DNA of 52,339 nt from Phascolarctobacterium sp. (GTDB lineage Bacteria; Bacillota; Negativicutes; Acidaminococcales; Acidaminococcaceae), in the NCBI GenBank assembly GCA_030523325.1, contig JAUNIS010000016.1:1-52339 (forward strand), read 5' to 3'. The position numbers were made by a program, and so were the translations under genes. Shown piece after piece: positions 52,215 to 52,339 of this stretch. The stretch's first letter is position 1; each line of letters starts with the position of its first letter. The notes beneath the pieces were generated by a model, which saw nothing but the letters and a program-made list of their open reading frames with translations, did no database searches and had not been told where the DNA came from.

Positions 52215-52250
52215 AATTAAAAATGAAGACCGATCAATCGACCGGTCTTC
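52215..52250 (-). terminator. tuf terminator
   Basis: GAAGACCG/CGGTCTTC stem (52225-52250), T-rich tail ATTTTTAATTTTG on the minus strand, just after the tuf stop. Confidence 0.88.
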
Positions 52251-52294
52251 AAAAAAATTTTTAACGCAAATTTTTTTGTTGAAACGTAAAAGAA

Positions 52295-52339
52295 TTAAAC
52301 TTCTTCTACTTCAGATACAACGCCTGCGCCAACGGTACG
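52295..52339 (-). CDS. tuf: Elongation factor Tu, C-terminal 14 codons (partial)
   Basis: The minus strand reads RTVGAGVVSEVEEV and then TAA. RTVGAGVVSE is the near-invariant end of EF-Tu, and tuf is the usual gene upstream of rpmG-secE-nusG. The rest lies beyond the window edge. Confidence 0.93.
   Translation of the reverse strand, partial: RTVGAGVVSEVEEV

Overview
The window is an AT-rich chromosomal segment of a low-GC Firmicute. The partial 16S rRNA, two T-box leaders, an FMN riboswitch, a SCIFF peptide system, an ECF transporter and lipoprotein/periplasmic-type exports together suggest the Negativicutes, probably near the Acidaminococcaceae. That placement is inferred from reading the 16S by eye and has not been tested by a search. 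Almost all of the segment is core genome on the minus strand. No insertion sequence, prophage, CRISPR array or tRNA gene was seen.

Layout, in window coordinates. 1-1311: 5' two thirds of a minus-strand 16S rRNA gene with leader and promoter. 1.5-3.2 kb: SCIFF precursor and its radical SAM maturase. 3.3-7.4 kb: rapZ, yvcK (gluP), whiA and a polysaccharide deacetylase in one operon. 7.4-12 kb: rny, recX, recA, hslO. 12.1-16 kb: ribD-ribE-ribBA-ribH under an FMN riboswitch. 16-19.8 kb: pheS-pheT under a T-box. 19.9-22.8 kb (plus strand): a two-subunit molybdenum hydroxylase without an FAD subunit. 22.8-27.4 kb: ecfA1-ecfA2-ecfT-truA, then rplM-rpsI. 27.4-29.8 kb: recG, with rpmB divergent. 29.9-35.1 kb: accessory stretch with a zinc-ribbon protein, a small exported protein, a candidate sRNA, a small DMT transporter behind a structured leader, a two-gene chromate-type transporter, and a thioesterase/acyl-CoA dehydrogenase pair. 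35.1-37.2 kb: a long glutamine synthetase behind an attenuator-like leader. 37.2-41.3 kb: comEA-comEC-holA. 41.3-44.1 kb: leuS under a T-box. 44.2-48.5 kb: aminotransferase, decayed Na+-symporter, DUF362 lipoprotein, asparaginase and a 72-residue unknown. 48.6-52.3 kb: rpmG-secE-nusG-rplK-rplA-rplJ-rplL, then the last 14 codons of tuf.

Most of the new interest is in non-coding DNA. It comprises a structured leader before the DMT gene, a promoter plus hairpin unit that looks like a small RNA, a MerR-type 19-bp-spacer promoter before the DUF362 lipoprotein gene, a terminator-bearing leader before glutamine synthetase, and two genes whose ribosome binding site is separated from the start codon by a small hairpin. 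Starts were moved inward wherever the longest ORF began with a GTG/TTG lying inside the ribosome binding site.
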